The notes beneath the pieces were generated by a model. The model was not told the origin of the DNA and made no database searches. It saw only the letters and a list, made by a program, of their open reading frames with translations. Positions 36,116-47,658 of a stretch of 64,000 bases of DNA are shown piece after piece (position 1 is the first letter of the stretch; the number at the start of each line of letters is the position of its first letter). This stretch comes from Holothuria scabra (Eukaryota; Echinodermata; Holothuroidea; Aspidochirotida; Holothuriidae). The position numbers and the translations under genes were made by a program. The DNA lies in assembly GCA_037179385.1 (NCBI GenBank), contig CM074187.1:17361450-17425449 (forward strand), given 5' to 3'.

Positions 36116-36401
36116 ATACATGTATTGCGTTGACTTGAGGTAAACTTTTAATTTTCCACTGTCAGAACTGTGACGATTGAACGCGCCAGCTTTCGATGCA
36201 TAGTATGGGGTAGTTTATAGCACTTATCCTAATTTTTGTTGGAATTTATAATTTGTGGATCCGAATCACATCCCAGCGATTCGAAATGAAAAAATGACAT
36301 ACATTTTCATAAATAGTGGCACGTTCATAAATAGTGGCAAGATTTAAAGCAAATTAGATGATCAAAGAACTCAATTAAAAAAGTAACGCAAATAGGTGGA
36401 G

Positions 36402-36422
36402 CAAATAAATAAATAAATAATT
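36402..36422. repeat. (AAAT)n microsatellite
   Basis: Five AAAT units. Confidence 0.85.
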
Positions 36423-37052
36423 ATTCTTTAATCAATATTTAATGTTTTCTCATCACTCCATCCGTTATTTAGATTTTTCTTCTGATTTTTCAAATTGTTA
36501 CTAAGGTTTAGAGGCTGCTGTTAACCTGTTACAGTGTGCCACAAATGCAGTTGAAGCACGCTTTTGTCAGATTGCAATTTATTTGAAGGAATGGGAACTT
36601 TCGCCAGACATACCTACAGCTGTATGGGTAACCAATTCAATACAGGTACATGTGCCCAGAGTATCTGTTTATCGACCCTAAATATACGCATTAACCTGTC
36701 AGTGAGCTGCAAAGCTAAGTACATACAGTAGCCTACAGTAGCTCTATACAGACAGTCAATCGACGTGTACCACTCTCTTTGACCAACACTTCGTTAGCCC
36801 CAATTGACTTTCCTAACCCGGTTGTCGTTCGGTGTAAAGCATACATTTTATCTCCGACATAGTTGGGTATTTGGTAGGGGTAGTTGATTTTAGGTCGCAT
36901 TCTAGTCGGCATTACACTGTAACTTCAGTATTATAAACGAGCCTTGGCCTTCACAAACCCGATCTATTCAGGAAGGTGAAGAAAGCAGACACAACAAAGT
37001 ATAAATTTATCACTGGCATGCAATATGAACTTGATAATGCAGATTAAGCTTC

Positions 37053-37166
37053 CAGTGGCCCATTCCACAAAGACTTACGCACAATCTTAAATTTGATTCC
37101 CCATACTTAAGTCAACAGTAAATCATACTTAAGATTGTGCGTAACTCTTTGTGGAACGGGCCCCTG
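37053..37166. mobile_element. 114 bp near-perfect palindromic MITE
   Basis: The left arm CAGTGGCCCATTCCACAAAG is mirrored by the right arm, whose inverse reads CAGGGGCCCGTTCCACAAAG. Both continue through TTACGCACAATCTTAA, leaving only a short loop. The CAG-plus-GGGCCC end is hAT-like in style, but no 8 bp target duplication can be seen. The open frame from 37135 starts inside this palindrome. Confidence 0.7.
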
Positions 37167-40100
37167 TGCACCAAAATTGACGGAAAACCAACTTAAACAA
37201 CTGTCAACGTACTGTAGGGAATGGTGTAATGAACTTGGTAATAAAAAGGGGGAGATGCCCCCCCCCATGAAGATGCCTGAAACACCTGTATCGATGTATC
37301 TAGGGCAAATTCTTTCAAGAGCCAGCTTTTGTCCCTAAATATTCAGCATTGTTAGTACTGTATGTACTATTTGCGTCATCCGACTCCCAAAGCCCTCTAG
37401 TAATTATCAGTACGGTATAGCCTATCAGGCGTTTGTAATGCCAATCGAAAGAAGAAAAAGGGCAATTTAGAAAACATCAGTCTTACTTTGTCATACTTAA
37501 GCATATGTTCCTTTAAACCTTCCTTCTAATAATCCACCCAAGTAAGAGTGTATTTTGTGAACCGACGTTTATTTTGAAAGAACGAAGGCATTTGAGTGTT
37601 AACCAACGTTTCAGATAACTTATGCATTTGGTTCAAGAAGTGTACTGTGAATCGGTCACTTCCAGTAAATGTTTCCTAGAACCACAAGAGCGGTTTTATA
37701 ATACATCCGGAATTAAATGAAATGTTCAAAATAAAGAAAGGTCATCGAACTGTGGAAGACCATTATTATTAATGGCCCAGAAGAATATTTTACAACTTTT
37801 GTACGGTCATGTCTGAAGCCTAACCTAGAAACATAAGGATGGATCCCAGGGCTGGTCATACTACTTCTAATAATGTGACTAATGTTTGCATGTTGATAGG
37901 TTTTGAGCTATTGCCATTTTCTCGAGTTTCCCGAGTAGACTAGTGGTTATTAAAAAAACCAAGGGCCCTATATAATGACCTACACATATACTGACTCAAG
38001 GTATGCTACACTAGTATAGCGTACAGAAAGATTAGTGGGTATTTAATTTGGTAAAATTGTACTTACTTTCGATAAACACAAATCCCGACGGAGGAAACAG
38101 TTCGTCCTCTCCCTTCTCCATTCTTCGTCTGACGCCTGTACTGTAATCGAGACAGACTGCACATAGGCAACGGGAGTAAGTCCCCGTTTAATTTTGTTAG
38201 CCGTTCGCCATATATCACACAGCAGTTGATATGTGTACTATATACCCAGTTCAGCTTCTTATACACATTATGTTCCTTAACGGAAACAGATAAACAATGT
38301 ACTGTGTATCAAGTGTCCATACCACAGGCAAAGGTTACGTAACATCCTTTGGCCTTATACAAATGACCGTTGCAATTTAGCGGAAAACGGTTATCGTTTA
38401 CTACAGATGCTCATAGGCGCCATACTCATAACGGCCATGCAAACTACAATCTCATGGGTGACAAAACTAGTTGGTACGCCCTTACATCTCCGCAAGTTCA
38501 GTTCTGCACACACCATTTTGTTAGGAAAAAACATGGTTCAGGTGGTATGGGGACTGTACTTGTGAAAGGAGAATGGAAAAGGGGTCATTGAACATGGCAT
38601 AAAGGCGGAAAAGGGTGCATTTCAACAGTGTGTCACGGGACTGTGGGGGGGGCAAGTTGGAAATACTGGCTTCACAAAGCATCTATGGGGAAACGGAACT
38701 TTGTATGTGTTCTAAACTGGATGTGCATTGCGGACCGACAAAGAATATGTTCAACACTTCGAAATTCACCCCAACTTAAGTGGAGCAATTCGCAAATATC
38801 GAGAAGGGGAGCTAAGCTCCACTACTTTTTCTACATGGGTTAAGGGCCAACCCTCGGGTTCCACAGTCCCTGAATCCTTATTATTATTAGAACTTTTGTA
38901 CAACTCCTTGGCAAAATATCACAATTTTCGTTGTGATTTTATTTACTTGTAGAGTAAACCCCGCATTTAAATTCACATGGACCGTATAGTCCGTTGAAGT
39001 AATTAGCCACACTTTCCATGACCATGTTTTGTTAGTTACACAAAATATTGAAACATTTAGCACCATTTTGCATCTGGGTCTCCTTTTCTCTGACACCCTG
39101 TAACGTAGCTACAGGGGGCAGGCATCTCTGAAGAAATGTAGGCTTACTAGAATTCGGAAATTTGCCATTTGTGAAACCAGTCTACAATGTTGTTTTGACA
39201 ATCCATAAAATTCCGAAATTTCAAATTCTCCCCAATAAGAGCCCTATATTTGTCATTAGTTGCTCAAAAAAAAAAAAAAAAAAAGGAATTAAAATTTTCG
39301 GTGCGCTTCGCGCGCCGCAAATTGCACTTCCTAAGCATAGGTGCTCGCTTATACCTTCAATTTGGTTAATTTTTCCGAGCTCTGGAAGTGACCAAGTCGG
39401 AGATTTGCGGTTCTCTGTGACACCAGCTCATCAAGTAACAACGGTAACTACAGAGATATTTTTCATAATTTTTTTTTTAATAAAATTCCAAATTTTCTCC
39501 AATATAGGCTCTTGATCCAAAAATTTTCTTTGGAGAGCCTCATTTCGTAGGCGTTGGATAAAATTATGCAGCAACAACAATCTTTAGTAGCCACTCAATC
39601 TCAGATTTGCCAACAGGATATAAAAATTTTTCAGTAATCCCCCAACATTTCAAATTTCCTTACAGGAAACTCAGAATCCAACTTTTCTGCAATACAAGCT
39701 CCATATTTTCAAATATTTGCAAAAGGAAAAAGTTTCAGCCCGCCACAAAATACTTCCCTACAGTAAAGTGGTGTTCACACTTAAAAAAATTGTAAAATTT
39801 GGATGCTTACCCACGCCCCCTCCCTCCCTGCAAAAATGTGTAGCTGTGGACACCTTTTCCATTACAGGAAAAAAATTCGGCCAGATGCCCCCCCCCCGAC
39901 TTTGAAAATCAAATCGACGACCCTGGCCAGCATTGGCTAGTATGGCGAATATATATGGAACTTTTAACGACCATGCTCTTGACGGACATCACGCACGGAT
40001 AGAGTTAGTCGCAGACGACCGTACCCGTTGGAAAAATGAGAAAAAATTTGGTTCCAATAAGAACTCGGAATTTTAAGACATATTTTATGAGAACTAAAAC

Positions 40101-40602
40101 TCGTCAACAAATTGCTACGCAGCAGTCTCCCCGGAGTTAAATCTGTATACACGGTTTGAGCGATTTAAAAGTGTCTGGCAACAGAAAATAACTATAAACG
40201 CAAATTAAGACCATTACTTTTCCCTTAAATGACCTGAACAGGTATTTTCATTTGGAATCATCTCTACTACTCCCATTTTTCCCTATAGCCCTCCCTTATC
40301 CACGGACACTTTTGACGCCTAAATATCTTATTGTGGTAGGCCTAAATGCACAGTTCTTCATGATCCCAGATGTTGCTTCTTTAGATTTCAAGGGTTAGTT
40401 GTGTTTATCTTTGTGTAAAACCCCAAGGATGAAAACTAAGTCGCAACAGCTACACCGTTGTAATTTTGTGAGTGCGTAAACTGTCCGGGAAATGAGAATC
40501 CAGTAATGCATTACATTAAATCTGCAAGTGTTATTCAAGCTGCTCGATTTTGTACGGTGGTGCTTAATAAACCTTTTTAAATATTAATTTTATTGTTTAA
40601 CA

Positions 40603-42327
40603 CAGTGGCGTAGGAAGCAAAATGAAAAAGGGAGCGGAACGATGTTAGAGCATACACCTCACTCTAGCCCATTGATTAAAATGTGAATTTTTGATGCTAA
40701 TTTTTCATACATTTTTTTAAATAAAAATATATTAGCACTACTGTATTAGGAACGTAATGTACAATTTGGGTCCTTTTACACATTTGAAATTTTGGAGCTT
40801 GTTTGCAGAAAATAGTTTAGATTCAGGGTTTTTTGTAAATTCGAATATTTGAATATTCGAAGAATCTGCGTTTCCTATTAGCATGTATCTGAGAGAGCAA
40901 GTCGACTGAAGATCGTTGTTGTTACATAATGTTATCTAAGGAGTGAGGACTGAGACTTCTCGGTCACTGAAAAAACTCCTGAAACTTTGATGCCTTTTAA
41001 AACAAAATATTTGCGACAACTTTCTGCCACCACTTACTGCATTAAGGGTTGCACTAATTAGCGGGCGCGAAAATTTTGCCTTTTTGAAACTAATTATTAC
41101 AAATATGGAGCTTTTGTAAGGGAGAAATCGGAACTTTATGAAGGAAAAGTTCGGAAAACCTTTTTGTATCTGACTGGTGTCTCAAATGGCAAATTTCCGA
41201 ACTTTTCACTTTTTCGAGCACGGAGACAATCGCCCGCCCCTTTTGCTATGTCACTATTCTGCCACATTGAACATTGATAACACTTTGACACTTCAATAAC
41301 TAAAGAATCCATCTACACAGTGCAACTTACAGGGTTGAAAGATATCTGATGATAGGTTGTATGAGAGCATTTTAGTACGGTAGGCCAATGGTTCCCTGGC
41401 CGGAATATCAAGTTTGCTCGAAAGACTATCTTCAGCTGGGGGCGTACAGAAAATTTTGAAAAATTGCGACCGCTCAGACAGCCGCAAAAGGTACGTTTCG
41501 GCTTGTAAGTAGTAGTTAATGTTTCCGATTTTTCTTCAAGTGTGATCACCACTGCACCAGGGGCGTATTGCGCCGCGCAAAGCGCGCCGAAACTTTTGTC
41601 CCTTTTAAACAAATGTAAGAAGATAGCCGGAGCTTGTACTGCAGAAATTTTTGGATTCTGGGTTTCCTCTAGGAAATTTAAAGATTTGGGGATTATTAAA
41701 GAACCTGCGCTTCCTTCCATATGTGGGTGGCAAATCTGAGAATGATTGTTTTGCTTTTTTTCTTTCAAAGTCGTCCCGACTCTCTGGCAAAGAGCCGTTC
41801 GGCGAAACCAAACTAGAGACTGCTTCCCGAAGAAGCTAGATTGTAAGACGACTGAATCGTTGTTGCTACACATATTATCTAAGGCCTACAAACTGGCTCT
41901 CTCCAATGACATTTCAAAGGTTTCTCAAACTTTGTTGTCCTTTGTAGACAAAATGTTTCAAAATCAAGAGCTTTCATTGAAGAAAATTTGGAATTCTATG
42001 AAAGCCAGTTTACAGAAATACCAATATATAGCTGCCGATGTCTCGGGATGATAAGGTTTCGCATACGGTAAATATTCGTTTTTGTTATTTCCAGAGGTCA
42101 AGAAAGTTCACCAAAGTGGGTATGAAGAGAACTAATGCATGTTTTATTGCATTTTTGCGGCGCGTAAAACGCTCTGGAAATTTTCCTTTCTTGAGAATTG
42201 TAAAAATGTAAAAAAAAAAAGAAAAGAGTTTTCTGACCCGTGAAGTTGGGGGGAGGGGGAGGCATGATTCCGCCCCTCAATTTTCACTGGGCGCTATCGC
42301 CCTCAGTCCCCGCTACCTACGCCCATG
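40603..42327. mobile_element. 1.7 kb element with CTACGCC inverted ends (copy A)
   Basis: The left end CAGTGGCGTAGGAAGC and right end GCTACCTACGCCCATG are inverted. The flanks GTTTAACA (left) and GTTAACAT (right) may be a diverged target duplication. Inside, a unit beginning near AGTCGACTGAAGATCGTTGT (40900) recurs ~950 bp later as AGACGACTGAATCGTTGTTG. Several TTCGGAAATTTGCCATTTG-like blocks match, inverted, those at 39.1-39.8 kb. A 186-codon minus-strand frame (41313-41873) is broken by indels in copy B and is not taken as a gene. Confidence 0.55.
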
Positions 42328-44987
42328 GTTAACATGTAAATCGATCAACTCAGGGGGATCGTTACGGGGTAACATCATGTAGGTGTGTCCGGATACAGTA
42401 CCATAAGAAGTAGTAGTCAGGCGGAGATAGAACTAGTGACCCAGATTAACTTTCTAAAAGAAGTCCTTGTTTTCTTGTTACACTTCCAGTTTGTTAAATA
42501 TGATATCAACATAAATAGCCAATATATTCTGAATTTCATACCCCGGGACCAGATAGATAGGACAGCTACTCCTATTTGTATTTGCCGAACGTGAATCATG
42601 GCGGTTTATACGATGGTTATAATCTCCTGATATTGCCCGAGTCACAGTCAGCTTGACCACGAGCAGTTCAAGCTTCTAACCAACTGCGCATTCCGGCATA
42701 GTGCATTCTAACAATTATCTTCAGCATGAGCCACGATTAGCCGGAATCCGAAACGAAAATCAATTTAGCCGTGGCAGGATTCTCCCATGTTTAAAAGCTA
42801 TTACCGACATTTTTCAAAAGTTCAATATTTCTTTTTAAACATTTTTCTTTTAGTCTTGATTTACAATCTAAGACGGAGTTTACCTAGCATTTTCCTGACT
42901 TCGAAACTGACTGTGCCTGGCCAAGTTATCTCAAACCATGGCATACCAGTCTAGGCTAGAAAAGTATAGTGCTGGGTGAAACTGTTGAAACCTTAACGAG
43001 CTGAATTTTTGTTCTTATATGCACGACTATACTGAACCTTATAATTTGTCTTTAGTACAAGAGAAGATCATGTTATCTCAGCGAAGTTTTAAACTTAAAA
43101 TGGAGGGGGGGGGGGGGGGTAACGTTATAAATAAAAGCGACGCGATGGTAATTAAAATATAGTGGCAGCCTATAATTGGTATAATGTTGAATGCGGCAAG
43201 TATTACGGAACACTGCATGACGTCGAAATTCTTGAGTTACTGAGACTACGTAGTCAATCCAATATGTATTGCTCATGTGGTAGGCCTATTCACACACCCC
43301 AGTCTTAAGTTTTAAGTCCGATATGGGCCTGCTAGACCTCACGGGAAATGATGACCCTGGTAAATATGGAGTGATTCTATAGATGAGTTGTATTGTCACG
43401 TAGTTTCCGTCGAAAGCGCAACTTGCTTTTCCCTCACACACGTTATTGTTCGTCAGTTACCTGCAATAGACTCCCTGTTTCAGTTAGACGGAATTTAACG
43501 TCTCTGTAACAAATGTGTTTAAACCTGCTAGCTAAAACTTTTTCGATGTCAAATATCAAATGCGGCCCAAATTTAAGCTTCAAGTTTAAGTTCTCCCCCT
43601 GAGTGGTCTCTTGCGAATACCGTCCTTTGGCACGCTCTTCATGCCACGGCCACGGTAGTATAGGAGACCCTGCGTTCTCAATGCCGTGGCTAGGGCTTGA
43701 TCCCAACTGTAACTACTAGTGTCACTCAGAACTAGAAAGCTGATCAAGCAGCATAGTGCGCCCACCTGTCTGCAATGAGTTTACATGTGACGTGTTTACT
43801 GAATCTGTTTGAAAAATTCCCAAAACAGAGCTTGACTTGGCTAGTCAACCCTCTTCAAAACTTTAGAGCAAAGCCTATTTCCAAGGGGGCCGGATCCGGC
43901 CGGGTGTTGGCGCAGGTATTGGTTTTCACTCTCATTTACTCACAGGTCGAAGACTATAGAACTTGGCAACCCACCGGCCCCTTTTCCAAAATCCTGTATC
44001 CGGCCCTGCTGTGGAGACGGGTTCAACCTTCCCTCATTTTATTCATCCCACAAGTCAGTCCTAGCCCAAGTCAAACATCCCGCCTTGGAAAGAAGCTTCC
44101 TCGGCACTTTGCCTATACATTTAAACTACATGCCCATCCATCTTCATCATATTGTCAGGATGATTTAGAGTCAATCATTTCGTTCTAGCAGGCTTATTTC
44201 GAAGAGTGAAAACTGTTCAGTTCCCCCCTCACTGAATTTGACCTTTAAACCCGACATCATACGTATACGTGCATATGTCAGCCTAGTTGAATGTATTGTT
44301 CATACACCTGACTCTCAGGCTATAGGTCCCGGTCTAGAGGAACGCGGCTTACTAGATTGTTCCGCCCGCTCAACCGGCTACCCTAAGGTTTTTACAGGGT
44401 AGTACCTACTCGATAACTCCGGTGAAGTGCAATAAAATAGTTACTTGAAATCAAGATACTGATGAACGAGTGATCCGGGAAATGTTGAAGTTTATAACTT
44501 AGCTTATGTTATGGTACGGTATTGTCAAATGATTAATGCAAAAATCAATACAGACACGGGCATATACATGCGGCAAACGCATTTGCGATCATCACCTTCC
44601 AAGGAGCTAATTGTTTTCCAGGCATCAAGCTGAGCCCCGCCCGGGCTCCACACTTACTGATCGATAAACCCCACCGTGGCCGTGCACTCAGTACAGGGGC
44701 TGGTGTCAAGAGAACTCCCTTTGATAAGTCTGATAACAAGAACAGATGATTCATCGTTTCTTTTGTAACTTTCGTTTTTTCCATTCCACATCGGGGTCAT
44801 TGACCACAAGCCCCATACATACCCCGGGAGATCGTTACCAGCACCCCCTGTGAACTGGGGTTGTAGATTATGCCCAATGTATTCCCCGCCTGTTGTAAGC
44901 CTGAAAGGCGACTAAACGGGAGGATCGACTTGAACAGTATTTGAACAGCATGATACTATACAACACATTCGTGTTGGTGTGTCCGGA

Positions 44988-45180
44988 TCTATTTCCAAAT
45001 AGCAATTACAAAGAATTGTGGGATAGAGTTTTGGTGTTTTTCTTTTCTGTCAATGGAATTTTACTGTTGTGAAAATTGACGTACACCCAAAACGTGCTAC
45101 CTCCGAAGTGCTACCTCCGAGACGAGGTAGTACGTGACTTCCATAGTATCTCGATACTATGTAACTAACTGACATCAAGC
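44988..45180. repeat. Palindromic segment, short allele (copy A)
   Basis: The inverted motif TCTATTTCCAAATAGCAATT ... CACCCAAAACGT is followed by GGTAGCACTTC-type palindromes (CTACCTCCGAGACGAGGTAG). It lacks the part of the right arm that is present at 55231-55317 in copy B. Confidence 0.6.
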
Positions 45181-45970
45181 TTGAACAATAATATTACGAT
45201 TTCGTCCCACGGTCAGTGATTGTGTTTATTAATTGGCATATGGCAATTAAGTACCTCCGTAGTAATTTGTGTGTGGTCTTCTACTGCATATATTACTGCG
45301 CATGTGCAGATATAGAGAGGCCGAAACTTGAATTCACATATCGCAGCATGCAATTGAGTTAACGGTAGAGAGTAACTGCGATGAAAATAGCGTTAACGTT
45401 CGTCACAAGGCATAATCAATCCTGAAAACTGTAAACACTGTTCAAGATGAGAAATGGAGACATCGAACCGCCTACACCGAAAAGAAGATCGTGGCTTAAT
45501 ACCACCTTTTCCCCAAAGTGGTGGAAGAATGGTTCGTTAGATTGAGCTGTGTAAGTATTTACATTAACTGTACAGTGAGGTATTAACGTTAATTAGGCTA
45601 GGCTAGGCCTACTGTAGGCTGTACTTTACGTAATGTTGTGTGTAGCCTAACGTGGTGAGGACCGTGGCCTTATAATACAGTAATGACTAATGATGTTGTT
45701 ACTAGTATAGTGGTTGGTTCAACTTCAAACTTAGTTCGAACAGGTTCTGCATTTGAACACTTCATTTGAATGCTTATTTTTTAACTGATCGATGCAAAAT
45801 AACCGTCAGTTTCACCGTACCTGTGGAATGATTCATCAAACCAAATGCATTGTTTTTGTTTACACTGAAACCAAAACCAGTGGATACATTTTAAATTTTG
45901 CAGGTAATAATTTAGCATTCAAATTTTGCGTAGCAAGTTCTAACACTTTTGAGGTCTTTCACACATTTTT

Positions 45971-46085
45971 CGTGAAAATGTAAGGGTTATGCACACATAA
46001 AACACAATTTTTCATTTGTGTAGCAATTTTGCATGTTTGTGCAGCAATTTGTGATGCAATACTGGATAAATTATTCCCTGCTTTG
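45971..46085 (+). repeat. Outer inverted arm (copy A instance)
   Basis: Copy A version of the arm at 56182-56295 (TGTAAGGGTTATGCACACAT through TAAATTATTCCCTGCT), which is matched in inverse at 63754-63874. Confidence 0.7.
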
Positions 46086-46495
46086 CCAGGGTTCAATTTA
46101 TAATTTTTTTTCTACATGCACATGTGGATGTAGTTCAAAAAATCTACATGCACAGCAAAATTTCTGCATGCACCAGATAATGTGAAAGTTGAAAGAAAAG
46201 CCTACGAGAAAAACACCTTTGCTATAGGCAGAGGAAGTGTCTAAAAGCACAATTTGCATTTTTCCTATATTGAGTAAAAACAAATGTGCAGATTTTTATT
46301 GAACCCTAATCTTACGTGGCATGTTCCACCAGCCTGTTCTATCAGCAAAACTGACGCTCGCACGCCGTGAGCAATGTCAGTGGGCCTTAAGTGTGTGTTT
46401 TTGTCCGCTTCAAGCGCAAAATTTCCCCATTACCTCACTGTGTGAAAGGGAATCGTTGGAGACAGGATTAGGGCCAGCTCAAAAATTTGAGTATT

Positions 46496-47558
46496 GGCTC
46501 AATCCATAAACTAGGGGTCCAATAGTGTGACATGAGGTCAAAATTTAAAAATCATTTTATCTGATTGAAATTTACACTCATGATAGAGTATTAACAACAG
46601 TTACAAAAAATACAAATATTTTTGCATTGAGCATTATTTATGCATGAGGAGACTCATTCAAACATAAACTTGGCCAGTAAATTGACCAACATAACGGGGA
46701 CACCAAAGCAGTCTTTCACCTCCTCCCACAAGAATGATGAAAATCTGAAATGGTTGAAAATTCCTATTTGAATGTGTTTTAGTACCCACTGTGACAAGAA
46801 CATGGTAAAAGTTTGAAAAAACACTCCAAAAATTACAAAAGTCAGTTTCATTTTTCTCAAAAATTTTCAGTTGCCAAAATGTCTACACATTTACATATTT
46901 TTGTACAATATTGACTGATTTTTACCAATTAATGATGTTTAAGTGTTCAAATTTTTCTCTCTTTGACACCCTAAGATTGTTAAACTTAACATTTGAAATC
47001 TTATTTATTGTCCCTTCATGGACATACGTAACATTAGCAAGATATTACACTCCATTATATCTGCCGCGTGTCCCCATAACACCTAACATTCAAAGTGCCA
47101 GTTTGATTTTTATATGTTTAGTTGAGCTGGAAACTTTCAAATACAACAAAAACCACTGTTTGCAGTTACAGTATAGTGTAAGATAGAATAATAAGATCCA
47201 TTTTCATAAATTTTTCGTTTGCTTACTGTATGGCGGACATAACTCTGACATGAAGGGGGACACCAAAAAAATCAAATGCTCATTAGGAATGAATACAAGA
47301 TTCTCAAACCATGGGATTAACTTTTCTGGTAATATTCTGGGACCTTCTATTCATGTACCTTTGTTCACCCAAAAATTAATTAGTTTGTGTGATTGGTGAA
47401 ACATCAAAATTTACCAACATACTGTAACTCACTAAGAGGGACACCAAAATTCTGCCCATATTGAATTTTACCTAGAAAATCTTTTGTTTTGATTTTTTCT
47501 TTCCAAATGAGCTACTACAGTATCTAAAAGAGTTTGACCTATTTTTTGTATCAAGAAA
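46496..47558. mobile_element. GGGACACCAAA element, truncated by gap (copy A)
   Basis: Begins with the 28 bp arm GGCTCAATCCATAAACTAGG(GGTCCAAT) and contains GGGGACACCAAA units near 46697, 47253 and 47434, then runs into the Ns. The full version is at 56705-58266. Confidence 0.7.
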
Positions 47559-47658
47559 NNNNNNNNNNNNNNNNNNNNNNNNNNNNNNNNNNNNNNNNNN
47601 NNNNNNNNNNNNNNNNNNNNNNNNNNNNNNNNNNNNNNNNNNNNNNNNNNNNNNNNNN
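47559..47658. other. Assembly gap, 100 N
   Basis: Exactly 100 N, the usual fixed-size gap of unknown length. The open frame predicted through it is not real. Confidence 0.99.

Larger units (their letters stand above)
37513..47558. other. Duplicated ~10 kb block, copy A (left of gap)
   Basis: This block matches 47659-57764 collinearly from first to last base, with scattered single-base and homopolymer differences and one ~76 bp length difference near 45096. Copy A ends exactly at the gap edge and copy B starts exactly at the other edge. This is what two unmerged overlapping contig ends look like. Genes: none convincing. The block holds repeat-derived frames, poly-A and poly-G runs and the foldback elements listed separately. 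Stretches 37.7-39.1 kb and 42.4-44.9 kb show nothing recognisable. Confidence 0.92.

Noticed and set aside
38063..38266. Conserved minus-strand frame present in both block copies (also 48188-48424)
   Set aside because: The copies are the same locus assembled twice, so their agreement is not evolutionary conservation; the frame differs through indels.
41313..41873. Longest frame in the window (186 codons, minus strand)
   Set aside because: It lies in the CTACGCC repeat element, is broken by small indels in the matching copy at 51.4-52.0 kb, and shows no domain or splice structure.
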